The notes beneath the pieces are model-generated. The model was given only the letters and a program-made list of their open reading frames with translations, had not been told where the DNA came from and did not search any database. From Candidatus Omnitrophota bacterium (GTDB lineage Bacteria; Omnitrophota; Gorgyraeia; Tantalellales; Tantalellaceae), in the NCBI GenBank assembly GCA_015231405.1, contig JADGBR010000001.1:347964-385761 (forward strand): 37,798 nt of DNA. The letters run 5' to 3'. Both the position numbers and the translations under genes were made by a program. This document shows positions 24,525-35,600 of this stretch, in pieces. Positions within the stretch are counted from its first letter, which is position 1; each line of letters starts with the position of its first letter.

Positions 24525-24926
24525 ATGGGTTTATTCGGGTTCAATTCCGGCAAATCTGAGGATAAAACGGACGCGGCCAATAGGAGACAGTTTGAAAGGG
24601 CACGGGTGAGGAACCTTGTCGCTCATAAGCCAAAAGAGGCGACTCAGCCTCAGATATCAAATCTATCGGACATCAGCGCCGGAGGACTTAAATTCTACTC
24701 GAATTATCCCTATGAGATTGGAGAAGTGATAGACCTCGAAATAAATTTCATGCAGCTTGAGGATCCGGTCAAAATTAAAGCGAATGTCATATTTTCCAAA
24801 CAGATGCCTAAGGTGAAGAAATATGAAATTGGGTGCAGGTTCCTGACAGTACCCGAAGATATCAGGGATTTTATAGATAAGAACGTTGATTCTATCCTTA
24901 AGGGTAACGAAGGTGAATGGGTCTAG
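24525..24926 (+). CDS. PilZ-domain protein
   Basis: The 133-aa protein has a PilZ domain with both c-di-GMP-binding elements: the arginine-rich R20-R21-QFE-R25 and D49-x-S51-x-x-G54 in LSDISAGGLKFYS, followed by beta-strands ending EIGCRFLTVPEDIRDFI. The likely role is a single-domain c-di-GMP receptor, perhaps for surface or secretion functions. The frame is open upstream to a TTG at 24432, but GGGAGG (24511-24516) lies eight bases before the ATG at 24525, which is chosen. TTGACA at 24468 may be a promoter element, with only a weak -10. Confidence 0.85.
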   Translation: MGLFGFNSGKSEDKTDAANRRQFERARVRNLVAHKPKEATQPQISNLSDISAGGLKFYSNYPYEIGEVIDLEINFMQLEDPVKIKANVIFSKQMPKVKKYEIGCRFLTVPEDIRDFIDKNVDSILKGNEGEWV

Positions 24927-24981
24927 TGATCTTCCCAGGTCTCTCTCTCCCGGCAATTAAAATATCTTTCTTTTCGAATTT

Positions 24982-26055
24982 ATGAAGATAGGAATTATAG
25001 GGTTACCACAATCAGGGAAAAAAAAGCTTTTCGAGCTTTTAACCTCCCACAGGATAAACGAAAAGGATCTCGCCTCAGGGAAGCCGCTCCTGGGGATAGC
25101 CGAAATAAGGGATCCCAGATTCGATAAACTGGTGGATATATATAAACCCAATAAACATGTCAAAGCCAAAATCAATATTGAGGTTCTCCCCAAGATAGAG
25201 CAGGATTCGGTCAAAAAAGGCTCTATTTTTAGAGATATCGCCGATACCGACGCTATGTGTCATGTTGTCAGAAAATTCAAGGATGAGTCTGTTTACCATG
25301 TGCATGGTTCGGTTGATCCAGAACGTGATATAAACGAGGTCAATTCCGAGCTTATACTTAACGATCTTATTTTTGTCGAGAAACGTCTCGAGAACCTGGA
25401 AAAGAATATCAGGAAGACCAGCGATAAAGACTTGGAGAGAGAAAAGGTCCTCTTATTGAAATTTAAGGAATCACTTGATAAGGAAATACCGTTAAGACTT
25501 TTAAAAGTCCCGGATGAAGACAGAAAACTTATCGCCAGCTATCCACTTGTGACGCGGAAAGAAATGGTGGTGGCGCTTAATGTATCCGACGACGAGATCA
25601 ACGACGCGTCGTATGTAAAAAAAATGCAAGACCGCTATAAAGACCAGGGCATAAAAATTATGCAGGTTTCGGCCAAGGTTGAGGCCGAGATAGCGGAGTT
25701 AGCCACTATCGAAGAAAAAAAAGAGTTCATGGGCGCTCTGGGGATCGAGGAGCCGGCTATAGACAAGCTAACCCGGCTATGTCTGGAAGCGCTTGATCTT
25801 ATGTCTTTCTTTACTGTAGGAAAAGACGAGGTAAGACAATGGACTATCCGAAAAGGCTCCCTCGCGCCCGAAGCCGCCGGGGCGATACACTCCGATCTCC
25901 AAAGAGGCTTCATCAGGGCGGAAGTTATCAAGTACGCCGATATGATCGAGTATCAGACCGAGGAAAAGGTTAAACAGGTAGGGAAACTTGATATTAAGGG
26001 TAAAGATTATACCGTTCAGGACGGGGATATTATGAATATACGGTTTAGTGTTTAG
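24982..26055 (+). CDS. YchF-like protein with degenerate nucleotide-binding motifs, TGS domain
   Basis: The 357-aa protein aligns along its whole length with YchF/OLA1, the translation-linked P-loop ATPase of the Obg group. Conserved blocks include DPRFDKLVDIYKP (44-56), CHVVRKF (93-99), VHGSVDPERDI, AEIAELATIEEKKEFM, FFTVGKDEVRQWTI and the C-terminal TGS domain (KDYTVQDGDIMNIRF). However the P-loop reads GLPQSGKKK (7-15) instead of GLPNVGKST, the Walker B DIAG is gone, the switch segment is shortened with loss of GxGLGN, and the G4 NxxE is NVSD. It is probably a non-hydrolysing paralogue. No ribosome site precedes the ATG. Confidence 0.8.
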   Translation: MKIGIIGLPQSGKKKLFELLTSHRINEKDLASGKPLLGIAEIRDPRFDKLVDIYKPNKHVKAKINIEVLPKIEQDSVKKGSIFRDIADTDAMCHVVRKFKDESVYHVHGSVDPERDINEVNSELILNDLIFVEKRLENLEKNIRKTSDKDLEREKVLLLKFKESLDKEIPLRLLKVPDEDRKLIASYPLVTRKEMVVALNVSDDEINDASYVKKMQDRYKDQGIKIMQVSAKVEAEIAELATIEEKKEFMGALGIEEPAIDKLTRLCLEALDLMSFFTVGKDEVRQWTIRKGSLAPEAAGAIHSDLQRGFIRAEVIKYADMIEYQTEEKVKQVGKLDIKGKDYTVQDGDIMNIRFSV

Positions 26056-26098
26056 TTTCCGATTTTCAGTTGCCCGTTGTCGGTTGATGGTGTTCTTT

Positions 26099-26467
26099 AT
26101 GGAGAGAGTTAGGATCGATCAGTGGCTTCATGCGGTACGGATATGCAAGGACCGCAAAGCCGCCAGAGAAATATGCGAAAAATGTCACGTTAAGATCAAC
26201 GGCATAAGTGTTAAACCTTCAAGGAAAGTATCGGAAGGCGAGGAGGTGGTAGTAAAGATCGAGGGGATCGAAAGGGTATATAAGGTAGAGAAAGCAATAA
26301 CGAAGAGGGTAGGCGCGAAGATAGCCGATACATGTAAAATAGACCTAACCCCGAAAGAAGAGCTCGAAAAACACGAATTTATCCGCAAGTTTGCCATGCC
26401 AGTAAGGCCAAAAGGTTCAGGCCGCCCATCCAAAAAAGATCGTCGTCAGTTGGAGAAATTTAATTAA
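26099..26467 (+). CDS. S4-domain RNA-binding protein, Hsp15/RqcP-like
   Basis: The 122-aa basic protein starts with an S4 domain (VRIDQWLHAVRICKDRKAA...HVKINGISVKPSRKVSEGEEV, about residues 4-60) and ends in a lysine/arginine-rich tail. Hsp15 in E. coli and RqcP in Bacillus bind the 50S subunit with a stalled peptidyl-tRNA and assist ribosome rescue; this small protein has the same size and layout. The reading frame is open from 26048, but the homologous part begins at MERVRIDQW, so ATG 26099 is taken. It follows the YchF-like gene by 43 bases. Confidence 0.82.
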   Translation: MERVRIDQWLHAVRICKDRKAAREICEKCHVKINGISVKPSRKVSEGEEVVVKIEGIERVYKVEKAITKRVGAKIADTCKIDLTPKEELEKHEFIRKFAMPVRPKGSGRPSKKDRRQLEKFN

Positions 26468-26545
26468 ATTATTGGTTAATAAGAAAGTCAATGGTTATTA
26501 GGTAAAGTAATAAAATAGTTATCTATAAACATTTGTATTTAATAA

Positions 26546-26566
26546 AATACTAATTAAACTAGTATT
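26546..26566. promoter_or_regulatory. Palindrome in the AT-rich spacer before the giant gene
   Basis: AATACTA and TAGTATT are a perfect 7-base inverted repeat with a 7-base spacer, 50 bases before the giant gene. The surrounding spacer (26468-26616) is far more AT-rich than the rest of the window. It could be an operator or a weak hairpin. A TATATT near 26582 is a possible -10 but I see no good -35. Confidence 0.3.
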
Positions 26567-26616
26567 AAGCCTTAAAAAAGCTATATTAATTATTTTTTTA
26601 AATAAAAAGGGATGGC

Positions 26617-29600
26617 ATGTTTCTAATTAATAATAGTTTTTCAAAACTCATAAAAAAGATCGTGAATATAAGTACTGTCATAACATTTTCTTTGGATGTG
26701 ACAGGATATTCAATGGTTAACACTGCAGTCGTCAATCCCGCAATTATAGCGAACAAGTCAGTATCAAAAAAAATCGTCGATGATTTTATTTTACCTGAGA
26801 ATTTAGGAACGATAAAAGAGAAATATTTTAACGATTCACTTTTTAAAGCAAAGGATTTAAAGAACAATTTAGTGATCCATATACAGGACGCGCATTGTAA
26901 TTATAACGCTCAAATTAAGATCGCATCTCTGCTTGAGTACTTAAAAGAAAAATTTAATATAAAGGTCATTAATCTTGAGGGAGGAAGCGGGGAATATGAG
27001 TTCACGACATTTTACTCGATTAAAGATGAAAAGATCCGTGAAAAAGTAGCGGATTCTATCATGAGGGATGGGGAATTGAGCGGTGCCGAGTATTTCGCTA
27101 TAAATAATAAAGAAAAAATATATTCGTGGGGAGTCGAGGATAAGGAACTGTATTTGGCTAATCTCTATTCTTACCGGGATTGGTGCGGCTCCGAGGGAGC
27201 GGTATTGACAGACCTTGAGAAGTTGGAACATTCCGCGATGGAGTATGCCGCGAAGAATTGTTCCGATCTCGTTATAGCGTTATTGCTCAACAAGTCAGAA
27301 TACAGGTCCAAAAAAATGGAATTCAAGGAATATTTACTCAGGATCACAAGAGCAGCCAGATACTCGGGCATCGATATCGGGGATTACCCTTCCATCAGCA
27401 GATTGTTGAAAGTAGTGGCGATGGAAAAATACATTGATTTCGCGAAAGCTAATAAGGAGAGGGACGAGATCATTGACAGGGTCTTAAAAATACTTTCACG
27501 GTCAGAAGTCAATGAGTTCAGGGAGAAACTTATTCTTTTTAAAAATAAGGACATCCCGGAGAATGACTTTTATGAGTATCTTCTTTACAAAGCCGGATGC
27601 ATGGGCATAGAGATCGCTGATAACGCTAATCTCCGAAAATATCTGTATTATATAAAGAGATACGCTCAATTAGATAACTCCGTACTTATGGACGAGATAG
27701 AGAATATCGAAAGAGCAATGCTTAATTACGGCCAGAGCGAACATGTTTCAGGAATAATTCAAGTTCTTGAAATACTGGATAAGGTCAGCGATATAGTGAA
27801 GCTGGAGCTTACAAGCAAAGATTATGGTGAATATAAGGTGAATAAAGAGAGTTTCGACACCCCGGTTTTCGTTAAACTGCTTAGGGCCCTTCCGGATAAT
27901 AATTTTAATAATGAGGATGAAAAAGCAGCCGAAAGGGTATTGGATTATGCTAAACATATCAGTATGTTCTTCGCTTATTCTTTCGAGAGGGATGAAGCGT
28001 TCGTCAGGAATATCCGGTATTCCGCAGGTGAGGGCTCGGATCCCGGTAATAAGATAACGGTGCTTTTAACCGGAGGATTCCACGGCGAAAACATGGCGAA
28101 TATCATGCGGAAAAGAGGTTGTAACTTTATATCGATAGTACCCGTATTTAAGACTGGTGACCAGCCGAAAGATTATTACCATTCCTTTCTTAAAGGCGAG
28201 ATATCAGGAGTCTATCAGGAATACATGAAAAATGTCGGGATATCCACGCTTGCGGTCGCGTCCATGAACAATATCCTTGGAAAGGATCTCAGGTTGGGAA
28301 TGAGTGAAACGCTGGATATCGTTGCAGGAATAAGAGCCGCCAGGTTAGAACAGGCGTCCGGAAAATTGCTTATCGGATACAAGATAAAGGATCGGGAGGG
28401 AGTATTTTCTTATTTTAATATGGATGGGTCAAATATATCGTCTGGAAAGATCGTGGACGAAAACCAATACTATTCTATCGAGCCCATCTATTCCGTAAAA
28501 TCCCTTGAATCACCGGATATGTCCGATAACGATCTTTCTCATAAAGCGACTAATGAAAAGCTTCTGGACTTGATCAAGGGAGAATCGGTATATTTATATA
28601 ACCGCAACGATATCTATCCTGAAACGTATATACCGGATCTTGAAACAAAAGGATATCACGGATCGGAACATTACAAATATTTAGGGATACCCAAGAACAG
28701 AGCAGCTACCGTCAAGGAAATGCGGGCAAAATATGATATGAAGCTGGGACTGCTTAACGCGAACAACAGTGATTACAAATATAAAAAGGTACTTGAGTAT
28801 CCGATATTCATGGATTACTCACCCGAAGAAAAAAAGAAACTCATAGACATCGCTATGCGGATCAGGATCAATATTGTAGCCGGGCGTTACAGTTTGTTCG
28901 ACGGTGGGCCTTTACTCCATGCCAGGCGGGGGAATTATTCGCTTAAAGGTAATCTGGGCCAATCCGCGATTTGGATCGGTGAAAAAGCGCTTGATTCTCT
29001 TCGTGATGAGGAAATACTGATGGCACTATTGGAAGAGGCCCAGCATATTTTGTACCCGGAAAGGGTACACGGTGATGGAGGCCCTAAAGCGGGGCAAATA
29101 ACTCATTCGGGATACTTGAAGTACAAGCTGAGCTTATTGTCCAAAAAGAGCGGTGAAAGAATTAACGGATCTTTGGATAACACAGAGTTAGCCCCCGATG
29201 ATACGGTATTGCCGGATTTCTCCAATTACTCTCCGGAAGGTATTAGTAATGATGTGAGAAGTATATACGATACGGGAACAGGGGCAAAATCTGCTGAATC
29301 CGATGGTACCCTTATAGAAATGGCGAAACGGGATCGTAAGGATTATGAAAAATACGTGGTTGATTTTGAGAGCGAAGTAGAAAGGATGAAGTCAGAGTCG
29401 ATAGCGCTAAGCGTCGACTATCCTCAAAAGAGCGATCTCGATCTGATGCTAAAGAATGAGATGCCGGTACCTGAAAGCTACAGGATCCCCGTTAGGATTT
29501 ACGGGATTTTCACGCGGTTAACCGATGTAATGAAAGAACATATACAGGGTTATGAGGATTATTCCGGAGAATTGTTCTTTATGGACACGAACGAAGCCAA

Positions 29601-32600
29601 CGCGTTCGTTCTTAGAGGCGACAGGAACGTTTATTTTGGCAAGGGGCTGTATGAGCTGATGGTGAAGACGGCCGCCGCGATCGATTCCGGAAAACCATTG
29701 ACCGAAGACGCTATAGCGTTCATTATCGCCCATGAAATGGGGCATTTGATCCAAAATACGTCTAAGACAGGACTTACGCTCTCTGAGGGGTATTATGAAA
29801 ATGCGCCGGACTATTTAAAAAAAATGGCCCGTAATGAGGAGGATGACGCGGACAGGTGGGGTCTTTTCCTGATGGACAGAGCAAATTATTCCGTCATGGG
29901 GGCGATACAGGCCATGAAATGCCTGGAATTCGTTAGGAAGAACGCCAAGGATACGGCGATACTCGATTCGCATCCTTATACATCCGACAGGAGGAGAGCC
30001 ATAACAGACAGGATAGAGAACCAGAACTGGGAGATCTATCCTAATGCCACGAATGAAACGGTGCCGATGGATGACCTTCCGCCTAAATATGAGTATTCAA
30101 GGGAGATCGATCAGGAATATCTTATTAACGGTTCTTACGAAGATATCGAGGCATTCATAGGAAAAGCCGAAACAACTGATCAGGTCATATCCGGAATGGC
30201 AGCTCTAGGTGTGAAAAAACAGATGGAACTTGTGAATGTCCTCAGAATGGACCGTGAAATACGTGTCCAATTCCTTAAAAAAATTTTTATTGAGGCGGCA
30301 ATTAATATGGTGCAAAACTATTGTAGCTCGAATATCGGAGGGTCATGGGAGATCGTTAACGATGAGTTTAGAAAAAATACCGTAAATTATTCTGACCTTT
30401 CGCTTGCGGCAGTGATCAGCGAGTATGGCCCCGCCGGATTAATATCAAGCGCGTCAGTTGATCCGAAAAAAATAGTTTCAAGCGATAGTAACAAGCCCTA
30501 TGATATCGATAGGAATATCGAGAAAATAAGGAAGCAAAGCCAGGAGCCGGGTTACGATATATATAAAGCGAACATTCAGGAGGTCATTGACGCGCTAGCG
30601 GCAATAAACGGGATCTTAAGTTCGTTGGACGCCGGTATGCTAGACGATCTTCTGGTCGATCCGGAAAATCTAAGGAACGTTCAAACATTTTCAACAACGG
30701 ATGAGAATAGCTGCATATACGGTGTTGGCACAAAACCGGTAAAAACTGGCCTTACTAATTTAATAAGCGATCCGAAGACCCTGATATCGGGTTATTTATA
30801 TTCCAGGTTCATAGGGAAAACAGGTATGACCACAAAGATCGATAAGATAGGGTTCGCTAGAACACGGACCGACAACAGGTTGTTCGTGGAAGCGCCGGAA
30901 AGGTGGGATATGTCGGATCCCGATAAAAGGCATAAGATGAAAGAAGTGCTTTTGGTCAAGTACATCATTGCTTCGGCTGACCTGAACGTATGCGTGAAAT
31001 ACGCTTTCAAGGATCAGTTCGATCCAGCTAAATTCAATCTGGCAGGCCAGGATCAATTCGATACATCGTTGCAGAACAAGGCACTGGAAAAGATGATCGT
31101 AAACGATAAGGAACCTATCAAGGATTGGCTGAAGATAGCGGTGTTGCGAATGGAAGTTAATAACATGCTCGGGCTTACCAAAAGCATCGGTGAGTTAGAT
31201 AAAAACACAATAGATCGAATTCTTGACAGGCAGATTGTAAAACATGGGATGAGCGGAGACCAGGAAAAAATAATTAGCTTCAAAAGAGATATGCTCGAAT
31301 GTTTCGGCCCTAGGGAGGAGATAGTTACCGAATGTAAAATGCTGGTTAGAAAAGCGATAAACGGTGAGGAAGATCTTGCGCAGATAAAAGAAAAGATTCG
31401 GGTATTATTGGACGAAGCAAGAACAAATATGGGCTCGGCGATAAAAACATTTAATGTCCCGGACGGACTTATCGACGATTTTATTGTCGAGTTAGCCGGG
31501 ACGCTTTACCCTGGCGATGTTCTCATAGGCTCGGTTTACAGGGTTGATTCAATGGAAAGGTTCATCTTGGATATGGACCTGTGCTGTCGTAAAAACGCCA
31601 ATGATCCGTTAAGGCGAGACGAGGGATTATCGAGAATAATGAATGAAAGCGGATTCTTTAAAGAGATCGAGAATATCATGGAGGCAGATGACCTTGTTGA
31701 GCGGTACGGCAAGAAAACTTCCGAAAAGCTTAAGGATTGTTATAAATGGTATATGGAAAGTGGCGTTGCCAGGAACAACCATCATGATCTAGAAAGAATA
31801 GTATCCATTATGGCCAATAAATATTTGATCTCACACAGGTCAAGATCGCCTGAAACTTCAAGTATTTTCAGGCATGAAACAGGCCTTGATTATCGGGTCA
31901 GGGGTTATGAATTATACGACCCTGTAATGTCGTCGTTCTCTTTCGATGATCTCCTGGAATGTGATGACAATACCGCAATAAATATTTTCGAAGAAATATC
32001 CGAACTTGAGAAAGCAAAACAGCAGGCTGAACCCAATGTCACTAGCGTTACGCACCAGATGATAGAAGGGTTCACCAGAAAGCAGCTTGAGGATAACGGG
32101 AATGACCCGTCTAATATTTTCACGTTGATGGGGAAACTGCTGATGAAACAAAGATGTGGTCTGATGGATAACGCCCTTATCAGAAGATCCTCTGGGAGAA
32201 TAATAGATGACACTCTTTTAGGTATCACGATGCGTTTTCTGAATGATTTTCGATCGGATAACGGGAGCGTTATTAAATGGTTCAATGGGATGTTCCTGGA
32301 GAATAACGCGTTATCGTATATCGAGCGATATATCCTCCGTTATGCGGAACTTTACAAGTACGAATTGGAGACAAGGCTTAAGGGCAAGACAATGTTAAAA
32401 AATATCCCGACTGCGCTTCAGGTAGTCCATGAGGATATGCTCATAGGGCTTTGTGAATATCTTCTAATGAGCTCAAGTGAGAAATACATCCCTCAAGGGA
32501 GGATCGCCGGTATGTATTTACGCCTTCTGGAGAAGAAAAACAAGATCAATGCGGCAGCCGAGCTGTCGGATGAGCACAGGGAGATAGTACACAAGGCGCT

Positions 32601-35600
32601 GGACCTTGTCGCGCGTTCCTCCCCGATGTCGGTAAGTTTCCAGTTCCCTATCGCATTTAATCCGGCATCTGGGAATCACGATCTTCTTCATGACGAGACA
32701 AATATCGACATAAAAGAGACCGTTATCAATGTCGATCCGAAGGTCCAATATTTCGGGTGGAATATGGAAAGATACGAAGCGACATCCGTTTTTGTCACTG
32801 CTTTGGGCGAATATACGGAGGAGGAATTGAGAGAGCTGATGGAATCGAGGGCGATTTACCTTAAGAAAGTGAGCGATCAGAAATACAGGGGAGAACGTAT
32901 AGCTCTTCCGACCAATGACACGTTAACCCAGTTGATACAGGTACTTATTCTCAATAAAGCGGCTGAAAATGCCAACCCGGATACGGCTAAAAGCGGGAGG
33001 AGCGATCTCGAGAAAATTGCCGACGCATTCTCTTTTACCGCGGCTTGTGAGCTGAGAAAAGACAGGGACCGGAGGCCCGACTGCAAAGAGATCGCGACGC
33101 AATGGCAGTGTGTAACGTTGAAATATGACATGAGGGACTATCTAAGGATAGAGCCCGATACATTTTTCAGGATGTTATCTGAAATTAAGGAGCCTACAGG
33201 AGAACTTGAGAATATAATTGAAAAATATGTTGAACATCATAAGCTGTTCAGCCTGTATCCGCTATTCGCGCATCTTTTGTTAAGGCCGGAGACAGCAACG
33301 GGAATTTATGAAAGTCTCATTAAAGCCGTAAATCAGGCGAGGCCTATAGGTCTCGAGAAAGTTCATTACAGGAAGATACTTTCTTCGGTAATGAACGTGA
33401 ATTGCCCGCTGAGAAGGCTTTTTAACAAGTACGTTCAGACTCAGGGTGAAGGGTATCTATTCGGAGAGATCAAAGACCTCGCCGCAAGGGTAAAATGGCT
33501 GGAGGGGACGGTAAAAATGCCTAAATCCATCACACGCGACAATATCATCGATCTCTGGGAATCATATGATTTTTCGGAAGTTATTGCAGGCATGAGCGAT
33601 GAGAAAGCCATGATCGCGAATTTGCGTTTAGGTAAAACCGGCGTTGACGATATGTGGGATATGGTAAGCACGATCTCCGATGACGTCGGTAAACTGAAAA
33701 ATATCCATGATACCCTGGACCTGCCTAAGGACGCGCTAATGAAGAGACTTGCCTTTTACACAGATATGATCGGCAAGGTACTTTCCCCCCAAAGAAGGAA
33801 CAGGTACGGCGCAATGGCGTTCTTAATATGGGAAAGGCTTAATAAAGAAGAATACGAAAAAGACCTATCTGGTACGGTCGAGGTATTGTTGCGATTTATG
33901 CCGGAACCTAGCGAATTGAGGGATAAGATCGTTATGGAAATTATCGGTTCGATCTCACGCGATGTCGAAGACATTACAAAAGGCGCTTCCCTGCTGACCG
34001 ATAATAACATACTTTTCAAGAACAGGGATACACAGAGAGAGGACAGCGTTTTTGACGGATTAGCGGCGATGTTCAGCAATGTCAGCAGGGAAGAAAGAAA
34101 AGACATCCTTTTATGGCTACAGGGCTCCCGAGGAGGTAAACCAGGGTGCGTGAGCAAAATAGAGGACAAATTCAATATATCATTCGAAGGGTTGCCGGAG
34201 GACCTGAGACTGATGCCTGAGACATTGAGGAATAAATTCATAGATGAAATGATGTACGGAGATAACGGCGTAATGTCGTTATCTTTGGAAGAAGAGGTAA
34301 AAGGGAAGAACGGTAATAACGGCGGAGAGATAGTCAAATTGCAGGATACGACGAGACAATACCTTGAGAAGTTCTTTGACGAACACTTCAAGGACAATTC
34401 ACAGCAATTCAGGGATGAATTGAGAGTCCTTAAAAGGGCTTTTGTTCTCATGATGGAAGCGTTCACTCCGGTTAGAAGAGTTAAGGTCATGAAAGCGCTG
34501 ATTGACGCTTCGATGGACCCTGATTTCGATAAAATGCACCTGGGCCGGAAATTAGCGGTTCTAGCCGGTACGGGAGGGCCCGTGCTCATAAAGGGAGGAC
34601 AGTATCTTTCAGAGAATGAAACGCTGGTGCCTCAGGAAACTATGCGCAGGGAGCTAGGTAGAGTACGAAACAGCGCTCCCAAAGTATCTAAGATAGCCCA
34701 GGTAGGCACTATAGTGAGGAATACTCCAAGGAAAGGCATACAGGTCGTTGAAGTGAATAATTCTTTGGGAGAAGCGTCGATAAAACAGGTTAACAGGGGT
34801 AAATGGCTGGATATTTTTGCCGTCGTTAACGATCTCCTGGAAGCGATCAAGGCTTCAAAAGAGGTATCATCAGGTGAGGATGAAAAACAGCTAAGGAAAG
34901 AAGTCGACGGGTTTCTCGGGAAAAAAGAAAGGGCTATGCAGGATTGGGAAAGCCTCATCGATACGGTAGGTGATATCTCCGAGAAATACGGCATAACGCT
35001 GTCCGACAAAAAAGTGAGACTGAAATATTCAAGAGACGTCGTGTATAAAGTCGTACGACCCGAGCTTGACGTATCGCTCATAAACGATTATGTGGCGCTG
35101 GATTACATTTCCGCCAATATGGCTAACGAGTATTTACGAGGTAATCCTATACCCACGAAGGATATGGCGGAAACGGTCAAAGACTGGATAGGCATTGAAA
35201 AGGACCTCAATAACGAATACAGGTTCGATAATGATATTAAAGGGCTTGACGGAGACCCTGAGATGGAAGAATTCGCCTCAGAACTTAAAAAGCTGGGTCT
35301 TGATTTCAGGCACCCGGAAATATTTTTTCATAACGAGAAAGTGATGGTCGAAGAATGCGTTAAAGGCGTTTCTCTTGTCGAAACAAGTTCCGGGGACGAG
35401 AAGCTCATCAGGGAAAAATTGGAGCAGACAGGTTTTTATAAAAAAGGTTCAGAAGATTTCGATAACGCCATGGAAGTGATAAATAACGCCGTTAAGAATC
35501 ACAAAGATGTTAACGCGATAATGCGTAAGATCCTCCTATGGCAGATATTCGAAAAAGGTCTATTCCATGCTGATCTCCATCAAGGTAATGTAATGATCTC

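Noticed and set aside
33756-34589. 277-codon open frame on the minus strand inside the giant gene
   Set aside because: The product is extremely serine- and leucine-rich with no domain, as expected for the complement of a glutamate/lysine/aspartate-rich gene.
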